A stretch of 64,000 nucleotides of DNA from Dugong dugon (Eukaryota > Chordata > Mammalia > Sirenia > Dugongidae). Below are positions 11,147 through 21,760 of this stretch, piece after piece. Position 1 is the stretch's first letter, and the number at the start of each line of letters is the position of its first letter. Location: the NCBI GenBank assembly GCA_030035585.1, contig CM057480.1:7371001-7435000 (forward strand). Direction: 5' to 3'. Below the pieces are notes generated by a model that was not told the origin of the DNA, made no database searches, and saw only the letters and a list, made by a program, of their open reading frames with translations. Both the position numbers and the translations under genes were made by a program.

Positions 11147-11352
11147 AAAAACCAAACCCACTGCCGTCAAGTCGGTTATTGTGACTCATAGGACAGAGTA
11201 GAACTGCCCCTGTAGGGTTTCCAAGGCTGTAAATCTTTATGGAAGCAGATTGCCACATCTTTCTCCCATGGAGCGGTTGGTGGTTTCTAATCACCGGCCT
11301 TTAGGTTAGCAGCCGAGTGCTTTAACCACTGCGCCACCACCTAAGGGCTCCT
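11147..11352 (-). mobile_element. AfroSINE, long form, internally rearranged
   Basis: Antisense long form. Compared with sister copies it lacks part of the GCGACCCTATAG block (CATAGGACAG follows ACTCA directly) and has a small insertion next to the head (ACCACCTAAGGGCTCC). Confidence 0.88.
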
Positions 11353-12128
11353 TAGAGTAAATACAAATTCAAAAGAAGAAAAGATGAATTTTCCCTGGTG
11401 CAAAAAGGGCAAGAGATTACCCAACCCTTTTTCTTAGAGCCTTGACTTAAGAAACCTTGCAATTGTAATTCTTTGTCTCTTTGGAGAAATCCTCTTGAAA
11501 GGCTAAATAAGCTTGCCAGTTTTACAACCCCAGAACATTCCCTCAAGGACCCAGGAGCTATCTCTTTCAAATGTAATCAATAAGGAACATAACACTTTTT
11601 CTCTTAGTTTCTACGGGAGGTTAAGAGGCTAATTTAGGCAGGCTCCAAGCTGTAAAAATGCCTCCTGTCTAGTAAAGATATGTGATGTTTATTTTTCCTT
11701 TGTATAAAGGCAATTGACAAACACTGGTGGCTACCACAATAAGTAGGTGAATTTAAGGTAAACAAAGTGTGACAAATGGTCACACAGGTAGATAGAGGAC
11801 TAGTTATTGTTTACCTTATGAAATGGGTCGCTTCCACGTGGCTGTATGAAGGGTGAGATTTCTTTCTGTTTATGGATGCACTCACTGGTGCATTGCCTGT
11901 GCCACAGCACATTCTGGTTTACTGCTTATTCGAGAACGACACTGTTTTCTTTCTCTTCTGTTTTTGTGGAGAGGTTTTCTGGATTGAGAATAGATTTTGT
12001 TTTTAATTATATTTTCTCAGCGGTAATGCCAGTGGGCTCTGGATCTTGAAGTCTTGGAGACTTGCAGCAGAAGGATAGAAAAGGGAGCTAGGAGGGTGGA
12101 GGAGAAGAGAAAGGAAAGCTGATAGGAG
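11353..12128. other. Unassigned sequence
   Basis: No gene or known repeat. The right end is purine-rich (12070-12125). Confidence 0.4.
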
Positions 12129-12129
12129 C

Positions 12130-12304
12130 TGCCCAGCATGAGGAGCCCTGGTGGCGCAGTGGTTAAGCACTCAGCTGCTAACCAAAATGTTGGCAGTTCA
12201 AATCCACCAGCTGCTCCTTGGAAGCCCTATAGGGCATTTCTACTCTGTTGTATAGATTCGCTATGAGTCAGAATCAACTCGAGGGCAGTGGGTTGCCCAG
12301 CATG
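12130..12304 (+). mobile_element. AfroSINE, short form, with 11-bp target duplication
   Basis: SINE at about 12141-12293 flanked by TGCCCAGCATG on both sides (12130-12140 and 12294-12304). The head GGAGCCCTGGTGGCGCAGTG keeps the A box, and the B box is CAGTTCAAATCCACC. Confidence 0.95.
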
Positions 12305-12319
12305 GTGGTGAGAGGAACA

Positions 12320-12545
12320 GGTGTGGGGTCAAACTGCCCTTATTCGTGCCCTCATTAGCCCACTTATTAGCTGTGCTTTTTTTTTTTTTAACGTAACTCA
12401 CTGTGCCTCAATTTCCTCTTCTGTAAAATGGGGATCATAATATGTAAAATGGGAATCTCCCGTTAGATTCTTGTGAGGAGTACCTGAAATAATGTGAATG
12501 CATACTGTTTCTTCTGGCGTAGGATAAGTGTGTGACCAATGTTTG
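12320..12545 (+). mobile_element. MIR SINE
   Basis: Sense-orientation MIR core: TTAGCTGTGC, then CTGTGCCTCAATTTCCTC and TCTGTAAAATGGGGATCATA. A poly-T run (12379-12390) interrupts the middle. Confidence 0.85.
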
Positions 12546-12891
12546 CTGAATGATGATTGGCTGGGTTAGCTTTGGGGCCATTTAGAACACCTCCGGTTCC
12601 CCTCCTACAGCTCGCCACTCCCCATCGCTTTCCCGCGGGCCTGCTAGGGCACAAACCTTGTTCTAATAGGAAATAGAACCAGTTGTTTGCAAAAAGTCCT
12701 TAGATTGCAAATACTTGGGAGAGAGATTGTGTTAGCGTAAGTGGATGTCAGTTAAACTGTACAGAGTGGTCTCTGATCTTTTTGTTTTGAGAAAGAATAG
12801 CTTTAAAAGCCAGAGAGTGCTGGGAGTCCAAAGGTGAGAGGCCAACGAGAGCTAAAGGAATAGATTGGACACGCTCAAGGTCGATCTTGCT

Positions 12892-13093
12892 GTTGTGCAC
12901 CTCAGAGTTGATTCTGACTCATAGCAGCCCTAAAGGACAGAGTAGAACTGCCCCATAAGGTTTCCAAGTCTGTAATCGTTACAGAAGCTGACTGCCACAT
13001 CTTTCTCCCTCCCTCGGAGTGGCTGATGGGTTCGAACCACCAACCTTTCGGTTAGCAGCCAAGCGCTTTAAGCACTGTCCCACCAGGGCTCCT
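12892..13093 (-). mobile_element. AfroSINE, long form
   Basis: Antisense long copy with an intact reversed B box (GGGTTCGAACCACC). The head is TGTCCCACCAGGGCTCCT in reverse. The 3' tail has lost its A-rich end. Confidence 0.9.
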
Positions 13094-14389
13094 AGATCTC
13101 GCTTAGAGGGTTAATTTTTTTTTTTAAAGCAAGCAATATTTTGACATATGGATGACCCCATTTTCACAATGTAAAACTAACAAATAAATGAGAACCCACA
13201 GGAAAGTCAGTTAAGGACAAATAGTAGAGCTGAGATTCTGTTTATTCAAGGTGATGAGTAATCACACATATTTATTTTGGTTTTCATCTGCTCACACCTG
13301 GTACACACCCATACAAATCCTTTCCTGCACTTGTGTTGACTGCTTCTGAGCCAATGGCATGGAGTGAGGCTAAGCTGCACTTCGTCAGTCAGCCCCCACA
13401 AGTTTCATTTCCAGGAAGATTTCCTGGGAAATCTGGGAGGCTGGCGTGGTTTTCAAATTGGGGGGCAGGGAGAGGAGAAGGAGCTGCCCCTTAAATGCTT
13501 CTCAACTCTGGCTGCAGGCTAAATGCAATCAGTTTGGAATCTCCTCAGGTAGAGAACAGAGCATTGAGTCATTCTACCGTTGACCTGCTGTTTGTTTCTT
13601 CATGACTTTGCCCGTGTACACAAACCTTCGCCTTTTCCGCCCTCTCTCGGACTCTGCCAACAGTCTCTGTAGTCTTTTTCGCATATTGATCTGTTAGCAT
13701 AAACCCCATTATTAGTTTACTCTTATCAGAATCACCCTAATAGCTGCTATTAAACTTTACTTTTACAATAGACGTTAGAGTAATCTGGCTAGTGACTCTC
13801 CAGTGTTTTCTTGCATTTGTGAGAAGCCCAGTCAAAGCTACTGCAGTGGACTTGGACCGTTCCCTGGCACAACGCCGGCACTATATGGGAACCACAACGA
13901 ACTGCTTTTAAAAGCCACTCTCTGCTCCAGCCTTCACACTAGCTCTTGTCCCCACCTACTATGCCATCTTCAAAGGCAAGGTCTCTTTTATTTTGAAAAC
14001 TTGCAACAGAACAAATGTGGATTTAGCAAAATTAAACACTGCAGGTTATCTCACACAGCAAATTAATTTTCAAAGGAAGATATCATTGAGTTATTCTGCA
14101 GTCTTTCAAAGCAGAGGGTTCATTTCTAGTCAGGCCTGGTTTGCTCTCTGCAAATTTTGAGTAGAGGCAGTGTTGAATTACTAATTCAAATAAAGTTAGA
14201 GAAGTAAGATTCTGTCATCAAATACTTTCTTAGTTCCTACTGTCAAAGAGAGAAATTGATAGCAGATATCTTGCTTTGATTTTGGGGTTTTCTTACTCAT
14301 GAAACAAATATTCACTTTAAAGAAATTCCAGATGAAAATAAATCTGCCAGCAGCTTTTCTTTCTCCCCAATTTGTAAATCCTTTCTTTC
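13094..14389. other. Unassigned, low-copy-looking stretch
   Basis: About 1.3 kb without a repeat I can name. Several short ORFs (up to 87 codons at 13803) show no domain. This and 35-36 kb are the best places to look for conserved non-coding sequence. Confidence 0.4.
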
Positions 14390-14585
14390 TTGTTCAAAGC
14401 CAAATCAAAAAACCCACTGCCGTCAAGTTGATTCCGACTCATAGTGATCCCATAGGGTTTCTCTTTGGAAGCAGACTGCCACATCTTTCTCTCAGAAGCA
14501 GTTGGTGGGTTCAAACCACCGACTTTTCCGTTAGCAGTCAATTGCTTTAACTACTGCACCACCAGGGCTGCTTTGTTCAAAGCCA
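14390..14585 (-). mobile_element. AfroSINE, with 13-bp target duplication
   Basis: Antisense copy at 14403-14572 flanked by perfect repeats TTGTTCAAAGCCA (14390-14402 and 14573-14585). Internally shortened: the GGACAGAGTAGAACTGCC block is missing between GATCCCATAG and GGTTTCTC. Confidence 0.95.
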
Positions 14586-14589
14586 GGGT

Positions 14590-14850
14590 TACTAAATTTG
14601 ATTGAAAAGATATGGCTGAGTGGAGGGCAGAGACCATCTTGTGACCTGATATCAGCTGTTCTCAGTAAAAGAGAAAGGGCAGGGTTCAAACAATCTTGTT
14701 AAGATTAGCCAGTGGTTCATCTCCTATATTTCTCCCTTCTCTTCTCCATATTAGCTTCATTGTACCTAGCTTCTTCAAGCCATTTGCTTTTTCTGGAATC
14801 AAAATGGTCTCCCTATATGCATATAGAATAACTGCTCAGAATAAATCCTG
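14590..14850. other. Unassigned sequence
   Basis: No gene or repeat identified before the antisense L1 begins. Confidence 0.35.
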
Positions 14851-14854
14851 TGTT

Positions 14855-15860
14855 CAAACTTCAGTGAGTTATGATGAGCATAAATGTTTAATTTTCAGGA
14901 GCTCCCAGTTATCTAGTTTGTCTTCTGGTGTTTGTGCCTTGTTAGTTATGATTTCTATTCCATTTATACCATGTATTAGGGCCCCTAGTGTTGTCTCTAT
15001 TTTTTTTCTTCCATGATCTTTATCGTTTTAGGTTTTATATTTAGGAATTTGATCCATTTTGAGTTAGTTTTTGTATATGGTGTGAGATATGGGTCCATTT
15101 TATTTTTTTTTACAGATAGACACCCAGTTTTGCCAGCACCATTTGTTAAAAAGACCGTCTTTTCCCCATTTAATGGACTTGGGTCCTTTGTCAAAGATCA
15201 GCTCACCGTAGGTAGATGGATTTACATCTGGGTTCTCGATTCTGTTCCATTGGTCTATGTATCTGTTGTTGTACCAGTACCAAGCTGTTTTGACTACCGT
15301 GGCTGTATAGTAGGTTCTGAGATCAGGTAGTGTGAGACCTCCTGCTTTATTCATTTTCTTCAATAATGCTTTCTTTATCCAGGCCTCTTTCCTTTACATC
15401 TAGCATTGGTGATTAGTTCTTCCATCTTGTTAAAGAAAGCTGTTGGTGTTTGGGTCGGGATTGCATTATACCTGTAGATTGCTTTGGGTAGAATGAACAT
15501 TTTCACAATGTTGAGTCTTCCTATCCATGAGTATGGTATGTTTTTCCATTTATTTAGGTGTCTTTTGGTTTCTTACAATAGTGTTTTGTACTTTTCCTTA
15601 TATAGGTCTTTATGGCCCTGGTTAGATTTATTCTTAAGTATTTTATCTTTTTAGGGGCTATTATGAATGCCATTATTTTCCTGATTTCCTTTTAGAAAGT
15701 TCTTTTTGTTGGTATATAGGAATCCAACTGATTTTTGTATGTTGACCTTATATCCTGCTACCCTGCTGAATCTATTAATTCTAATAGTTTTCTTGTGGTA
15801 AGAGCAAATAGGGAGAGGTTTGTTATGTCACCTAATATATTGGAAGATTATCCTCAGAAA
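14855..15860 (-). mobile_element. L1 ORF2 C-terminal fragment, antisense
   Basis: Minus-strand frames match the ORF2 C-terminus of the long L1 at 50.4-58.9 kb (compare 15100-15363 with 56560-56790). Shared features are a GG(L/H)TLPD motif, [14 protein letters not shown] and the NKWCWQNW stretch. Frames are broken and the RT catalytic box lies outside the fragment. It is a 5'-truncated or partial copy with no reverse transcriptase activity to expect. Confidence 0.92.
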
Positions 15861-15989
15861 CCTGTGTGGCAGATGTGGAAATACACTGCTAAGCTCTGAC
15901 TTCAAGAAAGGGCTTGAAGCCCAGCTATAAGAAGTGTGATTATCTGACAGCTTCCAGCCTCCAGCTTCTTTGGGATCTGCCTCAGCTGT

Positions 15990-16060
15990 TTTTTGTTTTT
16001 TGATTGTGGTAAAATACTCATAACATAAAATTTATCATTAGTGACATTTACTATGTTAAA
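15990..16060 (-). mobile_element. Ancient L1 3'-end piece, antisense (left part)
   Basis: GTGGTAAAATACTCATAACA followed by AAATTTATCATT is the antisense 3' terminus of old L1. The colinear continuation (GTTGTGCAACCACA) appears only at about 17490, so 16060-17480 is inserted material. Confidence 0.6.
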
Positions 16061-16344
16061 ATTAATCAAAACTGAAAGAAATTGAAACAAATGGTTTATT
16101 CTGAGCAGTCATTCTATATGCATGCAGGGAGATCATTTCGTTTCTAAAACAAGTGGTTCAAAGTAGGCTAGTTAACAATTGTTAAAAATAAACCTGTGAA
16201 TTATCTAAAAGTGTTAATGTAATATTTCATTGTTTCAAAAATTAATAAAAGATTTTCAGATTGGAGGAGAAGAGTCTCCCTGTATGAAGGAAAAAATGAA
16301 GAAAGAGGTGCCCCCAAGGGTGGGATATTTCACAGAAGTTTAAG
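16061..16344. other. Inserted sequence left of the RTE, LTR-like but unassigned
   Basis: Together with 17290-17480 this separates two parts of one old antisense L1. It contains AATAAAAG and AT-rich runs. It may be the arms of an LTR later split by the RTE fragment; no terminal repeats were confirmed. Confidence 0.3.
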
Positions 16345-17290
16345 TATTTTTTTCGTCATGAATCCAATTGGTTGGTGCATAATTGGCACTAATGCCAAAG
16401 ATGAAGAAATTGAAGATTTTTACTAGCTTCTGCAGTCTGAAATTGATCAAACATGCAATCAAGATGCATTGATAATTACTAGTGATTGGAATGTGAAATT
16501 GCAAACAAAGAGGAAGAATCACTAGTTAGAAAATATGGCCTTGGTGACAGAAACGATGCCAGAGATAGCATGATAGAATTTTGCAAGACCAGCAACCTAT
16601 TCATTGGGAATACCTTTCTTCAACAATATACATGATGACTATTCACATGGACCTTGCCAGATGGAATGCATAGGAATTAAATTGACTGCATCTGTGGCAA
16701 GAGATGATGGAGAAGATCAATATTATCAGTAAAAACGAGGCCAGGGGCCAAGTGCAGAACAGACTTCCTATGCAAGTTCAAGTGGAAGCTGAAGAAAATT
16801 AAAATGAGTCTACGAGAGCCAAAATATATCCCACCTGAACTTAGAGACTATCTCAAGAACAGATTTGACCCATGGAACACTAATGATCAAACACCAGATG
16901 AGTTGTGGGATGACATCAAGGACAGCATACATGAAGAAGGCAAAAGGTCATTAAAAAGACAGGAAAGAAAGAAAAGACTAAAATGGATGTCAGAAGAGAC
17001 TCTGAAACGTGCTCTTGAATGTAGAGAAGCTAAAGCAAATGGAAGAAATGATGAAGTAAAAGAGCTGAACAAGAAGATTTCAACAGGCAGCCCAAAAGGA
17101 CAAAGTAATATAATGAAGGGTGCAAAGTCCTGGAGTTAGAAAACCAAAAGGGAAGAACATGCTTGGCATTTCTCAAGCTGAAAGAACTGAAGAAAAAATT
17201 CAAACCTCGAGTTGCAATATTGAATGGGCAAAATATTGAATGACGCAGGAAGCATCTAAAGAAGATGGAAGGAATGCATTAAATCATGAC
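16345..17290 (+). mobile_element. RTE LINE fragment (endonuclease end to linker)
   Basis: Plus-strand frames match the minus-strand RTE at 46.1-46.8 kb. A broken endonuclease C-terminal part comes first. It is followed by an open linker (16804-17139) with the Y-I-P-P-E-L-R-D and K-R-x-x-W-M-S-E-E-T motifs. Both ends are missing: there is no reverse transcriptase and no 3' tail. The linker frame is open for 111 codons by chance survival, not as a separate gene. Confidence 0.85.
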
Positions 17291-17479
17291 AGAGTGGGCT
17301 TGTTATTGACTACCCTTTTCTAGCTGGAAAAGTCAAATTTACAATGCTGCAGAGAAGTTTCTGGTCAAAGAAACAAGTTAATACTTTTGCAGTTTGGGCC
17401 AGGCTTTTTATGGTTAATTTTTGGATATAAGAAAAATTCCTTAAAATCAAAGTAAGATGTCTGGTATTAATTTGTTTTC

Positions 17480-18288
17480 TTTCACAAATACAATCACAAT
17501 GTTGTGCAACCACATTTTCATCACCCCAAAGGAAATCCCATACCCACTATCATTCACTTCTCCCCCCGCCCGCTCAGCCCTTGGCAACCACTAATCTTCT
17601 TTCTGTCTCTATTTGTCTACTCTGGACATTTCATATAAATAAAATCATACAATATGTGACATTTTTTGTCTGATTTATTTCACTTAGCATAATGTTTTCA
17701 AGGTTTATCCATTCTGTAGCATATATCAAAACTTTATTCTTTTTTATGTCTGAATAATTTTTCATTGTATATATCTACCACATTTTATTTATCCATTAAT
17801 CCACTGATGGACATTTTGGTTGGTTCTACCTTTTGTCTATTGTGAATAATGCTGCAGCAAACACTGGTGTACGAGTTTTTGATTGAACACCTTATTTCAA
17901 TTTTGAGGGGTGTATATGTAGGAATGCAATTACTAGGTCATATGACAATTCTATGTTTAACTTATTGAAAAACTGCCAAATTGTTTTCCACGGTAGCTGT
18001 ACCATTTGCATTTCCATCAGCAACAGATAAGGGTTCCAATTTCTTCACATCCTCACCAGCACTTGTTATTTTCTGTTTTTTTTTTTGTTGTTGTTGTTTT
18101 AAGTTAAAACTATCCTGGTGGGTATGAAGTGGTATCTCCTTGTGGTTTTGATTTGCATTTTCCTAATGGCTAATGATGTTAAGCATCTTTTCATGTGCTT
18201 GTTGGCCATTTGTTTCTCTTCACTGGAGAAATGTCTTTTTAAGTTCTTTGACCATTTTGTAACTGGATTGTTTGTCTTTTTGCTGTTG
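17480..18288 (-). mobile_element. Ancient L1 3' part, antisense (right part)
   Basis: Classic antisense old-L1 order: GTTGTGCAACCACA, CACTAATCTTCTTTCTGTCT, GGACATTTCATATAAATA, CTGATGGACATTTTGG, AACTGCCAAATTGTTTTCCA, TTGATTTGCATTTTCCTAAT. It belongs with 15990-16060. Non-functional. Confidence 0.85.
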
Positions 18289-18644
18289 TGTCAAATAAAA
18301 AAACAAATCCAGCTTTTAGTAGGGAGAGGCTTTATTCAGAAAGAAAAAGGGGAAAGAGACTATTATACCTGGGGATGGGGTCTACTGTAATAGGGAGAAC
18401 ATTTGATCATAAGATTAGCAAATGTCTCATGAATTAGGGAAAAAACATTTTTGTTTTATAGCGACTGAGAGTAAACAAGGCTTGAAAAAACCCAGGTATA
18501 GGAAGTGGGATGAAAGGGTGATACCTTTGGATGGTAAATTAGAGTGTTTTATGCTGAAGTAAGCTTATTCTCCAGGAGGGTCCCTTAAAGAGGGGTAGTG
18601 TGTTGGCTTAGGCTCAGAGTGAGCCAAACTTCAGGGACATGGGG
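18289..18644 (-). mobile_element. Possible LTR fragment abutting the ERV
   Basis: It interrupts old L1 and starts TGTCAAATAAA, like the adjacent ERV LTR start TGTCAAAGAAG. A reversed poly(A)-signal context (CTTTATTCAG) lies at 18328-18337, where it does in the ERV LTR. The remainder does not obviously align with that LTR, so it is either a diverged relative or a host LTR into which the ERV inserted. Confidence 0.4.
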
Positions 18645-19030
18645 TGTCAAAGAAGAAAATATCATATTCTGATAGGAGTAAGAAAAAAGAGTTTTATTGA
18701 AGAATAGCAACTTGAGTTGGGCAGCACATAGTGAAAATGCAAAATGCTCTACCGCTGTGAAAAAGGGCAGTGTTTTTATACGCAGGGTTCAGCATGACCA
18801 ATAACACAGACTTTTTTTTAAAAAAAACATTTCTTTCTTTGTTTGGTTAATATATTTTCTGACAAACATTTCTTGATAACAGTTTGGGTAAGCAAATTTC
18901 GAGAACATTTTTGTTGCATGCTTCCTGGAATGTTCTTTGTATATATTTTCCCAGAACAACCACTTCTCCTTCATCCCCTCCCTTGTTTGCCCAAGAATGC
19001 TTCATGTTAACCCTTTATTGAGAGCCTTCA
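18645..19030 (-). repeat. ERV 3' LTR
   Basis: Aligns with 24869-25262 almost throughout (AGCAACTTGAGTTGGGCAGC, CTTCCTGGAATGTTCTTTG, GTTAACCCTTTATTG). On the minus strand it ends CTTTGACA. The two LTRs differ at many scattered sites by eye, so the insertion is old. The U3 start is uncertain: similarity stops just after TTTATTG. Confidence 0.88.
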
Positions 19031-19302
19031 GGGCAAGTGGATCTTTAGTGGGGTTATGGCAGCAGGCAAGGCCAAACAGGAGGAACAAATTCAGAATGAA
19101 CTGAAGCAACACAGGGTCAATGCAAAACACCCAGATAAACAAGGTGAGTCCTCTTCATAAGTCTAGATGCTGGTAAAGGTTTTAAGAATAGAACTCAAAC
19201 TAAAAGGAGGTACACATGTAACGTGGTAAAAAGTCAAATTGGGGTATAGGGTCAGTTTTCTTCTAAGGAGTCAGCTTCCTTGAAGTACATTACTCTTTGT
19301 GT

Positions 19303-19472
19303 AGCTGGAGCTCTGGTGGCACAGTGGTGACGAACTTGGCCGTTAACCAAAAGGCCAACAGTTTGAATCCATTAGCCATTTCTTGGAAACACTATGGGGC
19401 AGTTCTACTCTGTCCCTTAGGGTCATTATTAATCAGAAGCCACTCAATGGCAATGGGTAGGTGTTTGGTTTG
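19303..19472 (+). mobile_element. AfroSINE, short form, inserted in the ERV
   Basis: Plus-strand copy in the env region. The A box has mutated (TGGCACAGTGGTGACG) and the B box is CAGTTTGAATCCAT. It lies between the 3' LTR and the env-TM scrap. Confidence 0.9.
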
Positions 19473-19599
19473 CATAGCTAGTGGAGTTTAATTTTAGTTG
19501 CATGTGTTAGGTATGCATTTCATACATTTGGTTAATCCTACAATGATCAGTAAAGAAATGAAAAGAATTAAGCAAATTCGTAATATGGAACACAGTACC

Positions 19600-20000
19600 A
19601 TTGTGTTACCACCAGGAACCAATACCATTTGGTAACCAGCTAAAGATATCTAGAAAAGGAGAGTCAGGCGTAGGAGGTATTGAATGCAGCCAAGTAGCTT
19701 TTTGGCAAATTTTCCTAAAGTTTTGTTATACTTCTCCAGTGGTGTTTATCCAAGTGCAGCAGGAGATGTTAGCAATAGCACGGACCCCTCCTTGCTGGGC
19801 TAGAATAAAATTGATAGCTATTCTATGGTCTAGTACAACCTTAGCAAGAGATTGTAAAGATCTAGATCTTTGTTGAGCAGCCATTCTATCCTCAGTGTTA
19901 TCTGCATTCTGAGCCAGGGTAGCAGATAAGTTGCAAGTGGATTTCTCAAGTTGGGGAATACCATAATTGGGTAAAAGTGCTCAAAGGAACACTCGTCCCA
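19600..20000 (-). pseudogene. env: ERV env transmembrane-subunit remnant
   Basis: A minus-strand frame at about 19740-19842 shows the ectodomain signature of gammaretrovirus-type TM proteins. It has a QGG segment followed by paired cysteines and a C-T-W-I-N run. The first cysteine of the family's CX6CC motif is replaced by arginine, and stops flank the frame on both sides. The fusion peptide, membrane anchor and surface subunit are not recognisable. In the family this protein mediates membrane fusion; here it is a broken scrap that cannot encode one. Confidence 0.7.
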
Positions 20001-20708
20001 ATCCAGGTTTATCAGCTATTGGATTATGGTCTAACATAGAATCTCTCTTAAATCGTTTCAAAAAATCAAAAGTTGTTCAGTTAAATCCAGACAGTTATGC
20101 ATAGGGTAATTATCATTGTCAGTTTTGGGGAGAAGGATAGCTAGATTTAAACAAGTCACAGAATGTATTATAAAATTAGATGTGGCCAGAAGGAGAACTT
20201 TGTAAGAAGTGAGCTGACGGGCATAAAGGTGTTGAGTAAAAGTAGAATTAAGTATGGCAGATACAGCATGGGGGACATAAACATGTAAAAATTTCCCCAG
20301 CACTATATCTGCACTGCTTGCCACTGATTTGGCTGTAGCAGCTTCATCCTGGAGAAAGGCAGGGTATCCTTTAGCCACAGGGCCAATCTCCAGGCTGTAA
20401 TAGCCTACAGGTCTTTGATATCCTCCATATTTCTGGGTCAATACACCTAAAGTGTTTCCAGACACTTCTTGTACAAATAAAGAAAAATCTAAGTGATAGT
20501 TGGGAAAACATAAAGCAGGTGTTTCTGTTAAAGCCCTCAATTTATCTATAGCCTCCTGATCTTCTGGTGAAATTTGGAATGAATCTGGTTCTGAGGCCTT
20601 TAAGTATTTATATAAGGGTTGGGCGAACAAAGAAAAATTAGGAATCCAATTTCTACAATAGCCACAAAGCCCTAAAAACTCTTGTATCTGTCTCTTTGTT
20701 CTAGAGCT

Positions 20709-20860
20709 AAAAAAAAAACCTGAGTCAATTCCAACTCATAGAGATGCTATAGGACAGAGTAGAACTGCCCTATAGGGTTTCCAGGGAGCACGTGGTGGAT
20801 TCGAACTGCCAACCTTTTGGTTAGCAGCCATAGCTCTTAACCACTATGCCACCAGGGTGC
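20709..20860 (-). mobile_element. AfroSINE, short form, inside ERV pol
   Basis: Antisense SINE, same orientation as the ERV. The A-rich tail AAAAAAAAAC is at the left and the head CCACCAGGGTGC at the right. It splits RT from the connection region. Confidence 0.92.
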
Positions 20861-21228
20861 ACAAATGGCCTCCTTTCATTTATGTTCAGTAAGGATACCT
20901 TCTGCAGAGATTATGTGGCCCAAATATTTGACAGAATGTTGGGACAAGTATAACTTCTCTTTGGAAACTGTATGTCCACCAGCAGCCAAATGCCTTAACA
21001 AAGCTACATTATCATCAATGCAAGCCTGTTGGGAGATTGAGCATACTAATAAATAATCATCATATTGCAGCAATTTGGATTTATTCATAAACTGCAAAGG
21101 CTGTAAATATGCATGGAGAATTTGGGAAAAATAAGTGGGAGATTCAGTAAATCCCTGGGACATTACAATATAGGTAAATTGTTGATTTTCCCAACTTAAA
21201 GCAAACAAATATTGACTTTCAGGATTCA

Positions 21229-21412
21229 CCAAAACCAAAAACAAACAAACAAAAAACCAAACCCATTGCTGTTGAGTCAATTCCAACTCATAGCGACCCG
21301 ATAGACAGAGTAGAACTGCCCTATAGGGTTTCCAAGGAGCAGCTGGTGGATTCAAACTGTCAACCTTTCGGGTAGCAGCTTGAGCTCTTAACCACTGCAC
21401 CATCAGGTTGCA
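21229..21412 (-). mobile_element. AfroSINE, short form, inside ERV pol
   Basis: Antisense SINE with a CAAACAAACAAAAAACC tail at 21240-21258. It splits the fingers/palm region of RT. Its tail creates the spurious hydrophobic residues seen in conceptual translations across this point. Confidence 0.92.
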
Positions 21413-21760
21413 CAGGAATACTAAAAAAAAAAGCCCTGCAAAGATTAACAACTGTAAAATGGGTGACACTCAGAGGGATATTGAAAAGCAGTAAATGAGC
21501 GTTTGGGACCCCTGGAAACCTAGGAATAACAATGCAGTTAATGGCACGCAAATCCTGAACAAATCTCCAGCCCCTATTTGGTTTCTTCACAGGAAGAATA
21601 AGGGTATTTTAAGGGCTAGTGCAGGGGACAATCAAGCCTTTAGAAAGGAAATCTTATATAGTGGAAGCTAGTCCCTCCTTGGCTTCTCATTTAAGGGGAT
21701 ACTGAGGAATCTTTGGCAAGTGTTTAAATGTATCTGTTTGAATTTTGATTGGTTCTGCTG

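Larger units (their letters stand above)
20041..21720 (-). pseudogene. pol: ERV pol: reverse transcriptase and RNase H start, broken
   Basis: Read from high to low coordinates. A palm N-part at about 21590-21420 has the W-R-F-V-Q-D-L-R-A-I-N motif and a V-V-N-L-C-R-A-F-F motif. It is interrupted by the SINE at 21229-21412. The palm core follows at 21228-20876 with S-Q-G-F-T-E-S-P. The catalytic box reads YDDY where the family has YVDD, so a key position is altered. After the SINE at 20709 comes the connection/RNase H start (20630-20058) with the tether-like P-V-G-Y-Y-S-L motif. No integrase follows. The two SINEs and frame breaks make it non-functional. Confidence 0.88.

Noticed and set aside
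10920-11294. 124-codon minus ORF
   Set aside because: It runs across a SINE boundary with SINE-encoded ends. No domain.
12141-12293. tRNA gene, because of clear A and B boxes
   Set aside because: The boxes belong to the tRNA-derived SINE head. The sequence does not fold as a cloverleaf with a 3' acceptor and is present in about 30 copies.
16804-17139. Stand-alone 111-codon charged protein gene
   Set aside because: It matches the linker of the RTE polyprotein seen at 46.1 kb in reverse and is a fragment.
20058-20630. 190-codon minus ORF as a host gene
   Set aside because: It is the ERV connection/RNase H region, in register with the rest of pol.
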